A stretch of DNA of 12,241 nucleotides from Wenzhouxiangella sp. GTDB lineage: Bacteria > Pseudomonadota > Gammaproteobacteria > Xanthomonadales > Wenzhouxiangellaceae. Position 1 is the stretch's first letter, and the number at the start of each line of letters is the position of its first letter. Under the pieces are notes generated by a model. That model saw only the letters and a program-made list of their open reading frames with translations, did no database searches and had not been told where the DNA came from. Below are positions 1 to 6,462 of this stretch, piece after piece. The DNA lies in contig SKZJ01000160.1 of assembly GCA_007127425.1 (NCBI GenBank), positions 1 through 12,241 of the forward strand, read 5' to 3'. Position numbers and translations under genes: made by a program.

Positions 1-357
1 CGGGGAATCGCCCCGGAGCGGCTGGTTCTGGCCGGATTCTCCCAGGGCGGTGCCATCGCTCTGCGCTGCGGCCTGGCCCGCGACGAGCGCCTGGCGGGTG
101 TGATGGGGTTGTCGACCTATTTACTGGAGGAAGATGCGCTCGATCAGTGGCTCGGAGAGTCGGCGCGAGATATTCCGGTCTTCATGGGCCACGGCAGTCA
201 GGATCCAATCGTGCCGGTCGGTCTCGGACAGACTAGTGCAGAGAAACTGAAGGCAGCCGGTTTCGACCTGGAATGGCAGACGTGGCCCATGCCGCATGCC
301 GTATGCCCCGAGGAAATCGCCGCCATCGACCGGTGGCTGGGTGAGTGCTGGAAGTGA
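1..357 (+). CDS. Carboxylesterase/phospholipase-family alpha/beta hydrolase (5' end missing)
   Basis: This is the C-terminal 118 residues of a serine hydrolase; the N-terminal part lies outside the window, so no start can be given. The reading frame is open from base 1. It shows the nucleophile elbow GFSQGG (Ser codon 40-42), then an acid in GSQDPIVP (Asp codon 202-204) and a catalytic His in MPHAVCPEE (codon 295-297). The order Ser-Asp-His and these surroundings fit the small cytosolic carboxylesterases (COG0400; YpfH or Pseudomonas carboxylesterase type), which cleave short-chain esters and lysophospholipids. The true substrate cannot be told from sequence. Its TGA overlaps the GTG start of the downstream response regulator (GTGA, 354-357), so the two are probably cotranscribed. 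The family is clear; the physiological role is unknown. Confidence 0.9.
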   Translation, partial: RGIAPERLVLAGFSQGGAIALRCGLARDERLAGVMGLSTYLLEEDALDQWLGESARDIPVFMGHGSQDPIVPVGLGQTSAEKLKAAGFDLEWQTWPMPHAVCPEEIAAIDRWLGECWK

Positions 358-1064
358 GTGCTCCCCAGCGAGTCCTGCTCGTTGACGATGAGCCGCCGGC
401 AACTCGCCGTCTGGAGCGCCTGGTTGCCGCGCTCGACGGTGCTGAAGTCTGCGGCCTGGAGCACGATCCGACTCAGGTCACTGAACGTTGCCGTGAACTG
501 CGGCCCGACGTGGTACTGCTGGATGTCGAAATGCCGGGCTTGAACGGTGTGGAGATCGCCAGACAGTTGCGAGCATTGCCGTCGTCCCCGGTGGTGATCT
601 TCGTGACCGCCTTCGAGCAGTACGCCGTCGAGGCGTTCGACCTTGATGCAGTTGATTACCTGGTCAAGCCGGTTCGCGGCGAGCGGTTGGAGCGGGCCCT
701 GCAACGGGCCCGGGAACGCCAGTCCGACGAGCTTGCGACACTGGTCTCGCGCATTGGTGATCGGACCATCACCGTCCCGATCGTCGAGGTCTGCGCCCTC
801 GTGGCCGAAGACAAGTACACGGTGGTGCATCATGGCGAAGGCATGGCGCTGGTCGAGGATTCACTGGTCAGCCTTGAAGAACGTTTCCCCGACCGTTTCA
901 TCCGCGTGCACCGCAAGGCGTTGGTTGCACGGGCTTCACTGCGAGGTCTGCATCGTGACGTCGATGGGCAGGAGCGGGTGGAAATCGATGGCACGGAATA
1001 CTGCCCGCCGGTCAGCCGCCGCAATCTTCCTGCCGTTCGTAAATTGTTGCTGAAAAAGGATTGA
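354..1064 (+). CDS. algR: AlgR/LytR-type response regulator (receiver + LytTR DNA-binding domain)
   Basis: A two-domain transcriptional regulator of 236 residues. The receiver domain (about residues 5-118) has the acidic pair D11/D12, the phosphoacceptor D57 in LLDVEMPG, T85 and K105 in YLVKPV, so it should be phosphorylatable. The C-terminal part (about 135-233) is a LytTR domain, with EDKYTVVHH and FIRVHRKALVAR resembling Pseudomonas AlgR. AlgR controls alginate, twitching and other traits there; the targets here are unknown. The partner kinase (AlgZ/FimS type) is not in the window and may lie upstream of the hydrolase. I chose GTG 354 because it makes the GTGA overlap seen at two other junctions here and lies just before the receiver. 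GTG 345 in the same frame would add three residues. The position 9 bases ahead of hemC matches the algR-hemC synteny of Pseudomonas. The symbol is assigned by resemblance and synteny. Confidence 0.9.
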   Translation: MSAPQRVLLVDDEPPATRRLERLVAALDGAEVCGLEHDPTQVTERCRELRPDVVLLDVEMPGLNGVEIARQLRALPSSPVVIFVTAFEQYAVEAFDLDAVDYLVKPVRGERLERALQRARERQSDELATLVSRIGDRTITVPIVEVCALVAEDKYTVVHHGEGMALVEDSLVSLEERFPDRFIRVHRKALVARASLRGLHRDVDGQERVEIDGTEYCPPVSRRNLPAVRKLLLKKD

Positions 1065-1073
1065 CACAAGCCG

Positions 1074-1982
1074 ATGATCAGAATCGCCACCCGCAAGTCG
1101 CTGCTCGCATTATGGCAAAGCGAGCATGCCGCCGACCTGTTGCGTCACCATCATCCCGACCTCGAGGTCGAACTGGTGCCGCTCAGTACCCGCGGTGATG
1201 AAGTGTTGGACCGCTCGCTGTCGGAAATCGGCGGCAAGGGGGTCTTTCTCAAGGAACTTGAGCGCGCGATCCTGGACGGTGAGGCTGATATTGCCGTGCA
1301 TTCCCTCAAGGACGTGCCCGCCGAGTCACCGCCGGAGTTCGAATTGGCGGCCTACCTGGCCGGTGGCGATTGGGGTGATTGGTGGATCACGCGAGACGGG
1401 CGTACGCCGGCCGAGTTCCCTGCCGGCACTCGGGTAGGGACATCAAGCCTGCGGCGCCAAAGCCAGTTGCTCGCCCAGTATCCCGACCTGGACATCGTGC
1501 CGGTGCGCGGCAACGTGCAGACGCGTCTGGCCAAACTCGATGGCGGGGAAGTCGACGCCTTGATTTTGGCAGCTGCGGGGCTTCAGCGCCTGGAGATCCG
1601 GCGCGAACACTGGCTGGCCCTGCGCCCGCCGGAGTTTCTGCCGGCGCCGGGCCAGGGCGTGGTCGTGGTTCAATGCCGGCGCGGTGACGACCGGACCCTT
1701 CGTCTCCTTGAACCCCTCAACTGTGCACACACAACCTCCCGCGTTCGGGCCGAACGGGCCGTCGTTCACGAACTGGGCGGCGATTGCCGCATGCCGCTGG
1801 CCGCGCTCGCGGAGGTCGATGGTGACCACGTTCGATTACGGGCCCGTCTGGCCAGTCCCGATGGGCGTCAGGTCATCGACTCGACAAACACGGGGGCGGT
1901 TACGGAGGCCGAAGAACTGGGCCGTAAGGCGGCACGATTTATCGTTGACAACGGCGGAATGAGAATTCTGTCACAATTATGA
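1074..1982 (+). CDS. hemC: Porphobilinogen deaminase (hydroxymethylbilane synthase)
   Basis: This cytosolic enzyme condenses four porphobilinogen molecules into hydroxymethylbilane, the linear precursor of haem, sirohaem and cobalamin. The protein has 302 residues, close to the usual 300-315. It begins with the typical IRIATRKSLLALWQ. It carries STRGDE (38-43), HSLKDVP with the catalytic Asp at residue 80, and the arginine-rich GTSSLRRQSQL and VRGNVQTRL that bind the acidic chain. Cys238 in GGDCRMP should attach the dipyrromethane cofactor. ATG 1074 is the only sensible start; an AAGGA lies 13 bases upstream, rather far, so translation may be coupled to the regulator that ends 9 bases before. 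No key residue is missing. Confidence 0.98.
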   Translation: MIRIATRKSLLALWQSEHAADLLRHHHPDLEVELVPLSTRGDEVLDRSLSEIGGKGVFLKELERAILDGEADIAVHSLKDVPAESPPEFELAAYLAGGDWGDWWITRDGRTPAEFPAGTRVGTSSLRRQSQLLAQYPDLDIVPVRGNVQTRLAKLDGGEVDALILAAAGLQRLEIRREHWLALRPPEFLPAPGQGVVVVQCRRGDDRTLRLLEPLNCAHTTSRVRAERAVVHELGGDCRMPLAALAEVDGDHVRLRARLASPDGRQVIDSTNTGAVTEAEELGRKAARFIVDNGGMRILSQL

Positions 1983-2205
1983 AACTCCGTCGCAATTTGA
2001 TGGGGTTTCGGGGTGGACATTCGAATGCGGTTATGCGAGAGTATTTTCCAAGCTTGTTTGAGAAGGGGAATTTCAGACGATTTGCTTTCCGGGCGTCACC
2101 CACGGCACATTCTGTTGAGGTGCGTCCCCCTACTGCCAACGCCAACACGCAAGCCCCCAGCACTTTGGCAGGTTGTGCCAGACGCCCGGATCCTTAATCA
2201 AGAAC
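1983..2205 (+). other. Long hemC-hemD spacer without a convincing gene
   Basis: The two haem genes are normally adjacent or overlapping, but here 266 bases separate them. The spacer looks less GC-rich than the genes. It contains a 72-codon open frame (1979-2197) whose ATG overlaps the hemC stop, but codon third positions are mixed and the predicted C-terminus is low in complexity, so I do not call it a gene. Two small alternative stems are visible near its end: CTGCCAA with TTGGCAG, and TGGCA with TGCCA around 2166-2180. The word GGCAGG (2167-2172) could also pair with CCTGCC in the left arm of the terminator that follows. I see no good -35/-10 pair. It could be a leader or attenuator region, the body of a small RNA, or decayed sequence. 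Confidence 0.5.
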
Positions 2206-2235
2206 AGGCCTGCCCTCTCGGCAGGCCTTTTTTTT
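2206..2235 (+). terminator. Strong intrinsic (Rho-independent) terminator just before hemD
   Basis: A perfect 9-bp stem (AGGCCTGCC, 2206-2214, and GGCAGGCCT, 2220-2228) with a 5-base CTCTC loop runs straight into eight T residues (2228-2235). This is a textbook plus-strand terminator. There is no matching T tract on the minus strand. Only 13 bases separate it from the hemD ATG, which leaves no room for a separate hemD promoter downstream of it. Confidence 0.92.
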
Positions 2236-2238
2236 GCT

Positions 2239-2244
2239 GGAGAG
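2239..2244 (+). promoter_or_regulatory. hemD ribosome binding site
   Basis: GGAGAG lies 4 to 6 bases before ATG 2249 and begins only three bases after the terminator T tract. It decides for ATG 2249 over the in-frame TTG 2234, whose own upstream sequence is the terminator hairpin. Confidence 0.75.
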
Positions 2245-2248
2245 TTGC

Positions 2249-3013
2249 ATGTCCGTCACGCCACTAGTTCTAGTCACCCGCACTGAGTCGGCCGGAGAGG
2301 ACCTTGCCGGTAAAGTCGCTGAAATGGGCAAGGATGTCCTGCATTGCGCGCCGTTTGCTCTCGAGCCGCCTGAGAACGCAAAGGAAGTGGCGTCCCAGCT
2401 TGAGGCGCTGTTGCCGGCCGATCTGGTGATCATTACCAGTCAGGAAGGCGCTCGTCGGAGTGTGGAGCTTGTGGGTGCAAAAAGCTTTGCCCGCGCTCTG
2501 GTCGTTGTTCCCGGAGAAGGTACTGCCCGTCTGGCCCGCGAGCTTGGGTTTGCCAATGTCATCTATCCCTCGCGCCACGGCACGAGCGAAGCCATGCTCG
2601 CTCTGCCCGAACTGCGTGAAGTCGATGGCCTCAATGTCCTGATCCTGGCCGCGGAGGGGGGGCGTGGTCTCATGGGAAAAATGCTTGAGGATCGGGGCGC
2701 TGCGGTCGACCGCATTCATGTCTACCGGAGGATCCGCCAGGACATGCCCGGGGATCTGGCCGTCAAGGTTCGTGATGCGGAGTGGGTGATCACGCTGGCA
2801 GCAAGTTGGGAAGCGGTGGCCGGATTGGCCGAAGCGGTGCCGGATGACGTGCTGCAACTCATCAAGTCGGGCTCACTGATCGCGCCGTCGCGACGCGTGG
2901 CTGAACGGGCCGCGTCGATCGGTTTTCAGCGCTGTACGATTGCCGCCGGTGCCGACGACGAGGCGATGCTGAACGAGCTTCGTCGTCTGACCAGCAAGGA
3001 TGAATTGCGTTAA
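2249..3013 (+). CDS. hemD: Uroporphyrinogen-III synthase
   Basis: It closes hydroxymethylbilane, the HemC product, to uroporphyrinogen III while inverting ring D. The protein has 254 residues, usual for the family. The family is poorly conserved in sequence; the supporting signs are the N-terminal LVLVTRTES, the IITSQEGARRSVEL segment in place of the common TS-NAV motif, and LNVLILAAEGGRGLMGKML followed by VDRIHVYRR, the typical second-domain signature. The position between hemC and hemX makes the call firm. The start is set by GGAGAG ahead of ATG 2249. Transcription probably has to pass the terminator at 2206-2235. The gene ends 42 bases before hemX with no terminator between them. Confidence 0.93.
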   Translation: MSVTPLVLVTRTESAGEDLAGKVAEMGKDVLHCAPFALEPPENAKEVASQLEALLPADLVIITSQEGARRSVELVGAKSFARALVVVPGEGTARLARELGFANVIYPSRHGTSEAMLALPELREVDGLNVLILAAEGGRGLMGKMLEDRGAAVDRIHVYRRIRQDMPGDLAVKVRDAEWVITLAASWEAVAGLAEAVPDDVLQLIKSGSLIAPSRRVAERAASIGFQRCTIAAGADDEAMLNELRRLTSKDELR

Positions 3014-3055
3014 TCTTGAGCCCTGCTGATACGCCATCAATCGGAAAGTGATGTC

Positions 3056-4189
3056 ATGAGCGAAGATCAGAGCTCAAACGATTCAGAAGTAACTGTTGCC
3101 GATGATTCCTCTACCAGCGAGGCTGAGGCTGCTGCGCCTCGCAAGCGCTCGCTGGCGATGCCGGTCGCCGGCCTGGCCCTCTTGGTGGCATTGGCGGCCA
3201 TTGCCGGCGTGGCCTGGTCTTGGTTTGAAGGCGTGGAAGTTGATGAGGACGACAGGGCTTCTGCCGAGCGCGTCGAAACGCTCCATCAGGCGCTGGGTGA
3301 ACAGGATCAGCGCCTGGATTCGCTGCGATCCAGCGTGACGGAGCTACAGGAGGCGCTGGATTCTCATGGCGCCGAACTGGCCGATCTGCGCCAGTCGGTC
3401 CGCAGCCAGGCGGAAGACCGCGAGGATATGGCGCGCCGGCTGAGTGACCTCGATGCCGAACTGGCCGAGGCCGTCGCCCGCCTGGAGGAGACGGCCGGCG
3501 ACCAGCGCGCGGTTGATCGGGAACTGGCCCGGAGGCTCTATCTGATGGAAGCCGCCGCGTTGCTGCGTAGCGGCCAGGAGCGAGCAGAACTGGTCGGTGA
3601 TTACTCGGCGGCCCGTGCTGCCTACCGCCGAGCCTATCGCTTGCTGCGGGAATTCGATGACCCGCGAGGCAACCGAGCGCGCAGCCTGGTCGCCCAGGAG
3701 CTCGAAGCGCTGGAGGGCATGAGCGAGCCCGACTGGACATCAATGACCGCACGGATCGACCGACTCGTCGCCAATGTCGATGAGTGGCCGGCAATTGCGG
3801 TGACAACCGGCACAGCAGAAGAAGTCGCCGCAGGAGACGAACCGGAGACGGGCTGGTGGACGCGCATGGGGTCGACACTGGCCGGACTGGTGCGCGTTCA
3901 GCCACGAGACACCGTGCCGGTGACGGCGGATGAGCTCGATGCCGTGCGCGAGCAGGTTCGACTGCGCCTGGCTGCCGCAGAGCTGGCCATCGCCAGACGG
4001 AGTCTTGAAGAAACTTCACGCCAGCTTCAGCGTATCTCCGAGATGATCGAGCGATGGTTTGACACCGACGATTCGGCGGTGGCGCGCGGCCTGAGCCTGC
4101 TGAGTGAACTGGCTGATACCGAGCCGGCCGAGTTGCCAAACCTGGGCGGCGCGCTGGCCGAGATTCAGCGACTGCTGGAAGACTCGTGA
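3056..4189 (+). CDS. hemX: HemX-like membrane-anchored coiled-coil protein
   Basis: A 377-residue protein of the HemX family, often labelled uroporphyrin-III C-methyltransferase although no methyltransferase motif is visible here. Residues 1-33 are acidic and Ser/Ala-rich and end in a basic RKR. One membrane helix follows (about 34-57). Next comes a long heptad-like region rich in Glu, Leu and Gln (about 66-145) that should form a coiled coil, and then a mainly helical domain containing LYLMEAAALLRSGQERAEL and YSAARAAYRRAYRLL. The bulk is expected in the periplasm. Its biochemical role in the family is unsettled; it may organise haem enzymes at the membrane, which is inference from the operon. 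GGAAAG lies 7 bases before ATG 3056. Its stop overlaps the hemY start by 4 bases. Confidence 0.9.
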   Translation: MSEDQSSNDSEVTVADDSSTSEAEAAAPRKRSLAMPVAGLALLVALAAIAGVAWSWFEGVEVDEDDRASAERVETLHQALGEQDQRLDSLRSSVTELQEALDSHGAELADLRQSVRSQAEDREDMARRLSDLDAELAEAVARLEETAGDQRAVDRELARRLYLMEAAALLRSGQERAELVGDYSAARAAYRRAYRLLREFDDPRGNRARSLVAQELEALEGMSEPDWTSMTARIDRLVANVDEWPAIAVTTGTAEEVAAGDEPETGWWTRMGSTLAGLVRVQPRDTVPVTADELDAVREQVRLRLAAAELAIARRSLEETSRQLQRISEMIERWFDTDDSAVARGLSLLSELADTEPAELPNLGGALAEIQRLLEDS

Positions 4190-5379
4190 AACGCCTGCTG
4201 CTCATTGTCCTGGTTGCCGTCGGACTGGTCGCCGCCGCATTTCTGGCGCCGCGTCTGCTCGAGGATCCGGGCTACGTCATGATCGACATCGGCCAGTGGC
4301 GTATCGAGATGTCCCTGCTGGCGTTGGCCGGTGCCGTGCTGCTGGCGTGGATTGTCTTTTCTCTTGTCAGCCTGCTGCTACGGCTGCCAGGGCGGGCGAT
4401 CAGGCGCGCCCGTGAAACGCGTTCCCGGCGTCAACTGGAGAACGGGTTCCTGGCCCTGACCGAGGGTGATTGGCACCAGGCGGAGCGCTCGCTACAGAAG
4501 TCCTTGCGCTACCGCGGTTCGACGGCCGGTTATTTGGCCGCCGCGCGCGCGGCACAGGGCCGCGGTGACCGCGATGGGCGTGATCGAATGCTTGCACTGG
4601 CCGATACCCGCTTCGGGCGCCGTCATTTTGTCACCGGGCTGGCGCGTGCCCGCTTGCTGATCGGAGAAGGGCGCATCGAAGAGGCCGTGCCGTTGCTGGA
4701 AGCCTTGCACCTGCGCAAGCCCAAGCACACCGGAGTGCTGCGTCTGTTGCTGGAAAGCTACCAGGAACTGGGGCGTTGGCGCGACATCCGTCTGGTGACC
4801 CCCGCCTTGCGCCGCGCCGGGGTGGTCGATCGCCAACGTGCTGAAGCGCTTGCTGCGCTGGCCGGTAGTCGTGAACTGGAGTCGTCGCCGGATGTGGAGC
4901 ATCTCGAGCAGTGCTGGAAGGAATTGGGGCGCAAGCACCAACGTCAGCGCGATGTGGTGCTGGCATACGCGCGGCGTTCGTCGGAATTGGGACGATCGGT
5001 CGAAGCCGGCCGCGCCCTGGCCGGCTATCTGAAAAAGGAACTCGACGACGAACTGCTCAGGGCCTACGCCAGTGTGGGCGAAGGCGGACGTGCCGAACGT
5101 ATCGGTCATCTCGAGCGCTGGCTGGACGAGCAGCCAGGCCACGGCGTGCTGCTGTTGGCCTTGGGCCAGCTCTACCTCGATGACCGCCAATACGACAAGG
5201 CGCGCTCCTGCCTGGAAGAGGCGGTCCGCATGCAGCCCGGTAGCGAAGCCTACGCCGCCCTGGGCCGGGTGCTCGATCATGCAGGAAGCCTGGAAGGGGC
5301 TGCCCAGTGCTACCGCAATGCCCTGCGTCTGAAGTCCGGCCGCGGCGCCGAACCCCTGCCACCGCCGTCGGATGGGTGA
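4186..5379 (+). CDS. hemY: HemY-type inner-membrane TPR protein
   Basis: A 397-residue protein of the proteobacterial HemY family, unrelated to the protoporphyrinogen oxidase also called HemY in Bacillus. Two membrane helices (about 3-21 and 43-66) flank a short loop, followed by a basic stretch RLPGRAIRRARETRSRR that should face the cytoplasm. The rest is helical repeats of the tetratricopeptide type: NGFLALTEGDWHQAERSL near residue 87, GVLRLLLESYQELGRW near 184, and clear units at about 320-390 (LLLALGQLYLDDRQYDKA; AYAALGRVLDHAGSLEGA). It probably acts as a scaffold; its exact function is not established. The start is GTG 4186 in the GTGA overlap with the hemX stop, with GGAAGA about 5 bases upstream. 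It is the last gene of the haem block and faces egtD. Confidence 0.93.
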   Translation: MKRLLLIVLVAVGLVAAAFLAPRLLEDPGYVMIDIGQWRIEMSLLALAGAVLLAWIVFSLVSLLLRLPGRAIRRARETRSRRQLENGFLALTEGDWHQAERSLQKSLRYRGSTAGYLAAARAAQGRGDRDGRDRMLALADTRFGRRHFVTGLARARLLIGEGRIEEAVPLLEALHLRKPKHTGVLRLLLESYQELGRWRDIRLVTPALRRAGVVDRQRAEALAALAGSRELESSPDVEHLEQCWKELGRKHQRQRDVVLAYARRSSELGRSVEAGRALAGYLKKELDDELLRAYASVGEGGRAERIGHLERWLDEQPGHGVLLLALGQLYLDDRQYDKARSCLEEAVRMQPGSEAYAALGRVLDHAGSLEGAAQCYRNALRLKSGRGAEPLPPPSDG

Positions 5380-5382
5380 ATA

Positions 5383-5410
5383 AGGTAAAAGGTAAAAGGT
5401 GAAAGGTTAA
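5383..5410 (+). repeat. Left heptamer array, four AGGTRAA-like units
   Basis: Four head-to-tail 7-base units: AGGTAAA, AGGTAAA, AGGTGAA, AGGTTAA. It continues into AGGAGGG and the purine tract. It begins three bases after the hemY stop codon. Confidence 0.9.
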
Positions 5411-5462
5411 AGGAGGGGGAGAAGGAGAGAAGGGAGAGGGAAGGGGGGCAGCGCTCTCGTTC

Positions 5463-5504
5463 CTTCCCTCTTCCCTCTTCCCTCTTCCCTTTCACCTTTC
5501 ACCT
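5463..5504 (-). repeat. Right heptamer array, six units
   Basis: Four copies of CTTCCCT (5463-5490) are followed in the same 7-base phase by two copies of TTCACCT (5491-5504). Read on the minus strand these are AGGTGAA twice and then AGGGAAG four times, so the first two match the third unit of the left array exactly. Confidence 0.9.
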
Positions 5505-5514
5505 TTCCTCCTTA

Positions 5515-6462
5515 TCACCGCCTCATCAGCCAGTGCATACTGAACAACTCGTCCGGGTCGGTCCAGACTTCCAGTGACTCCAGGCCGGCCTGCGCTGCAA
5601 GATCTTGGAAACCATCCAGCGTGTACTTGTGGCTGCTCTCGGTGTGAATGCTTTCGCCGCTATCGAAATCGAATTGTCGACCACCGAGCTCGATCCGGGT
5701 TGGACGTGTTGCGACCAGGTGCATCTCGACACGCGAACATTCACGATTGAAGCGTGCCTCGTGCCTGAATGCATCGATGTCGATCTCGGCATCGAGTTCG
5801 CGCATCATGCGAGCCAGCAGGTTGAGGTTGAATTGGGCGGTGATGCCTTCGCGGTCATCGTATGCGCGCAGCAATGTCGATTCGGGCTTGAGCAGGTCGA
5901 CACCCATTAAAATGGCACCTGCATCGCCGATAATATTGCGCATACGCCCCATGAATGCGACGGCTTCGTCCTGATTGAAGTTGCCGATGGTCGAGCCCGG
6001 GAAATAGACGACGCGCCGCCGGGCCGGTGGATCGAGGCGAAGAAACCGATCCGGAACGTCCTTGGTGTAGTCGGCCTGGACCGGCACGATCTCGATGAGC
6101 GGTAGATCCCGTCTCAGATCCTTCACCGACGACTCAAGGGCAGTGGCCGATATCTCGATGGGAGTGTAGGCGCGTGGGGTCTCGAGGCTTTCCAGCAGGC
6201 GACGGGTCTTGATACCGCTTCCGGATCCAAATTCGATGATGTGCGCGTCCGGCCCGATTCGGTCGCTGATTTCGGGCAGGTGCCGTTCGTGCAATGCGAG
6301 ATCGGCGCGGGTGACGTAGTAGTCCTCCGTGCGACAAATGGCCTCGAAGAGCGCCGAACCGCGTGCATCATAGAGGTATTTGCAGGGGATGGATCGATTC
6401 TTCGATTGCAGGCCCGCGATCACTTCGGACAGGAATTGCCGGCTTTCATCCGTCCGGTTCAC
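5515..6462 (-). CDS. egtD: L-histidine N-alpha-methyltransferase (ergothioneine pathway)
   Basis: EgtD transfers three methyl groups from S-adenosylmethionine to the alpha-amino group of histidine, giving hercynine. The 315-residue length is usual. Visible are KYLYDARGSALFEAI (28-42), EDYYVTRA with Tyr48/Tyr49 near the histidine site, and the SAM-binding loop IIEFGSGSGIKT (75-86). Next are PGSTIGNF with Asn161, and HTESSHKYT with Glu275 and Ser277. The last three match by order and spacing the mycobacterial histidine-binding residues Asn166, Glu282 and Ser284. The start is GTG 6462, overlapping the egtB stop (GTGA on the minus strand, 6462-6459), so translation is probably coupled. It ends against the heptamer inverted repeat. 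Confidence 0.96.
   Translation of the reverse strand: MNRTDESRQFLSEVIAGLQSKNRSIPCKYLYDARGSALFEAICRTEDYYVTRADLALHERHLPEISDRIGPDAHIIEFGSGSGIKTRRLLESLETPRAYTPIEISATALESSVKDLRRDLPLIEIVPVQADYTKDVPDRFLRLDPPARRRVVYFPGSTIGNFNQDEAVAFMGRMRNIIGDAGAILMGVDLLKPESTLLRAYDDREGITAQFNLNLLARMMRELDAEIDIDAFRHEARFNRECSRVEMHLVATRPTRIELGGRQFDFDSGESIHTESSHKYTLDGFQDLAAQAGLESLEVWTDPDELFSMHWLMRR

Larger units (their letters stand above)
5380..5514. repeat. Intergenic heptamer-based inverted repeat between convergent genes
   Basis: The whole space between the stops of hemY and egtD is a low-complexity element. The left half is purine-rich and the right half pyrimidine-rich, and they are imperfect reverse complements. Bases 5409-5448 are 40 uninterrupted purines and 5460-5493 are 34 uninterrupted pyrimidines. 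The best core stem is AGAGGGAAGG (5435-5444) with CCTTCCCTCT (5462-5471) around a 17-base loop containing AGCGCT. The outer ends also mirror each other (ATAAGG near 5380, CCTTAT near 5510). RNA from either strand could fold into a long stem, so it may end transcription of both genes, although no U tract follows. It may also be a dispersed genomic repeat. Confidence 0.85.

Noticed and set aside
1061..1089. Exact TTGACA (1061-1066) just before hemC
   Set aside because: No -10-like hexamer occurs at 16-18 bases, and the region would lie inside the hemC coding start; probably chance.
1945..1980. Exact TTGACA (1945-1950) at the end of hemC as a promoter for the spacer or hemD
   Set aside because: The nearest AT-rich hexamers (GAGAAT, AATTAT) are 10 and 24 bases away, outside the usable spacing.
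1979..2197. 72-codon open frame starting with an ATGA overlap with hemC
   Set aside because: The overlap is tempting, but G/C at third codon positions is only about half, unlike the neighbouring genes. The sequence has no recognisable domain, the C-terminus is low complexity, and a second frame (2013-2267) is open over the same stretch.
3111..4205. Long minus-strand open frame (364 codons) opposite hemX
   Set aside because: Pro/Arg/Ala-rich composition with no motif; hemX on the plus strand has a membrane helix, coiled coil and operon context.
5310..5495. Minus-strand open frame across the heptamer repeat
   Set aside because: The predicted protein is only repeat-derived Glu/Arg/Lys and Ser/Phe/Pro stretches; a product of the low-complexity DNA.
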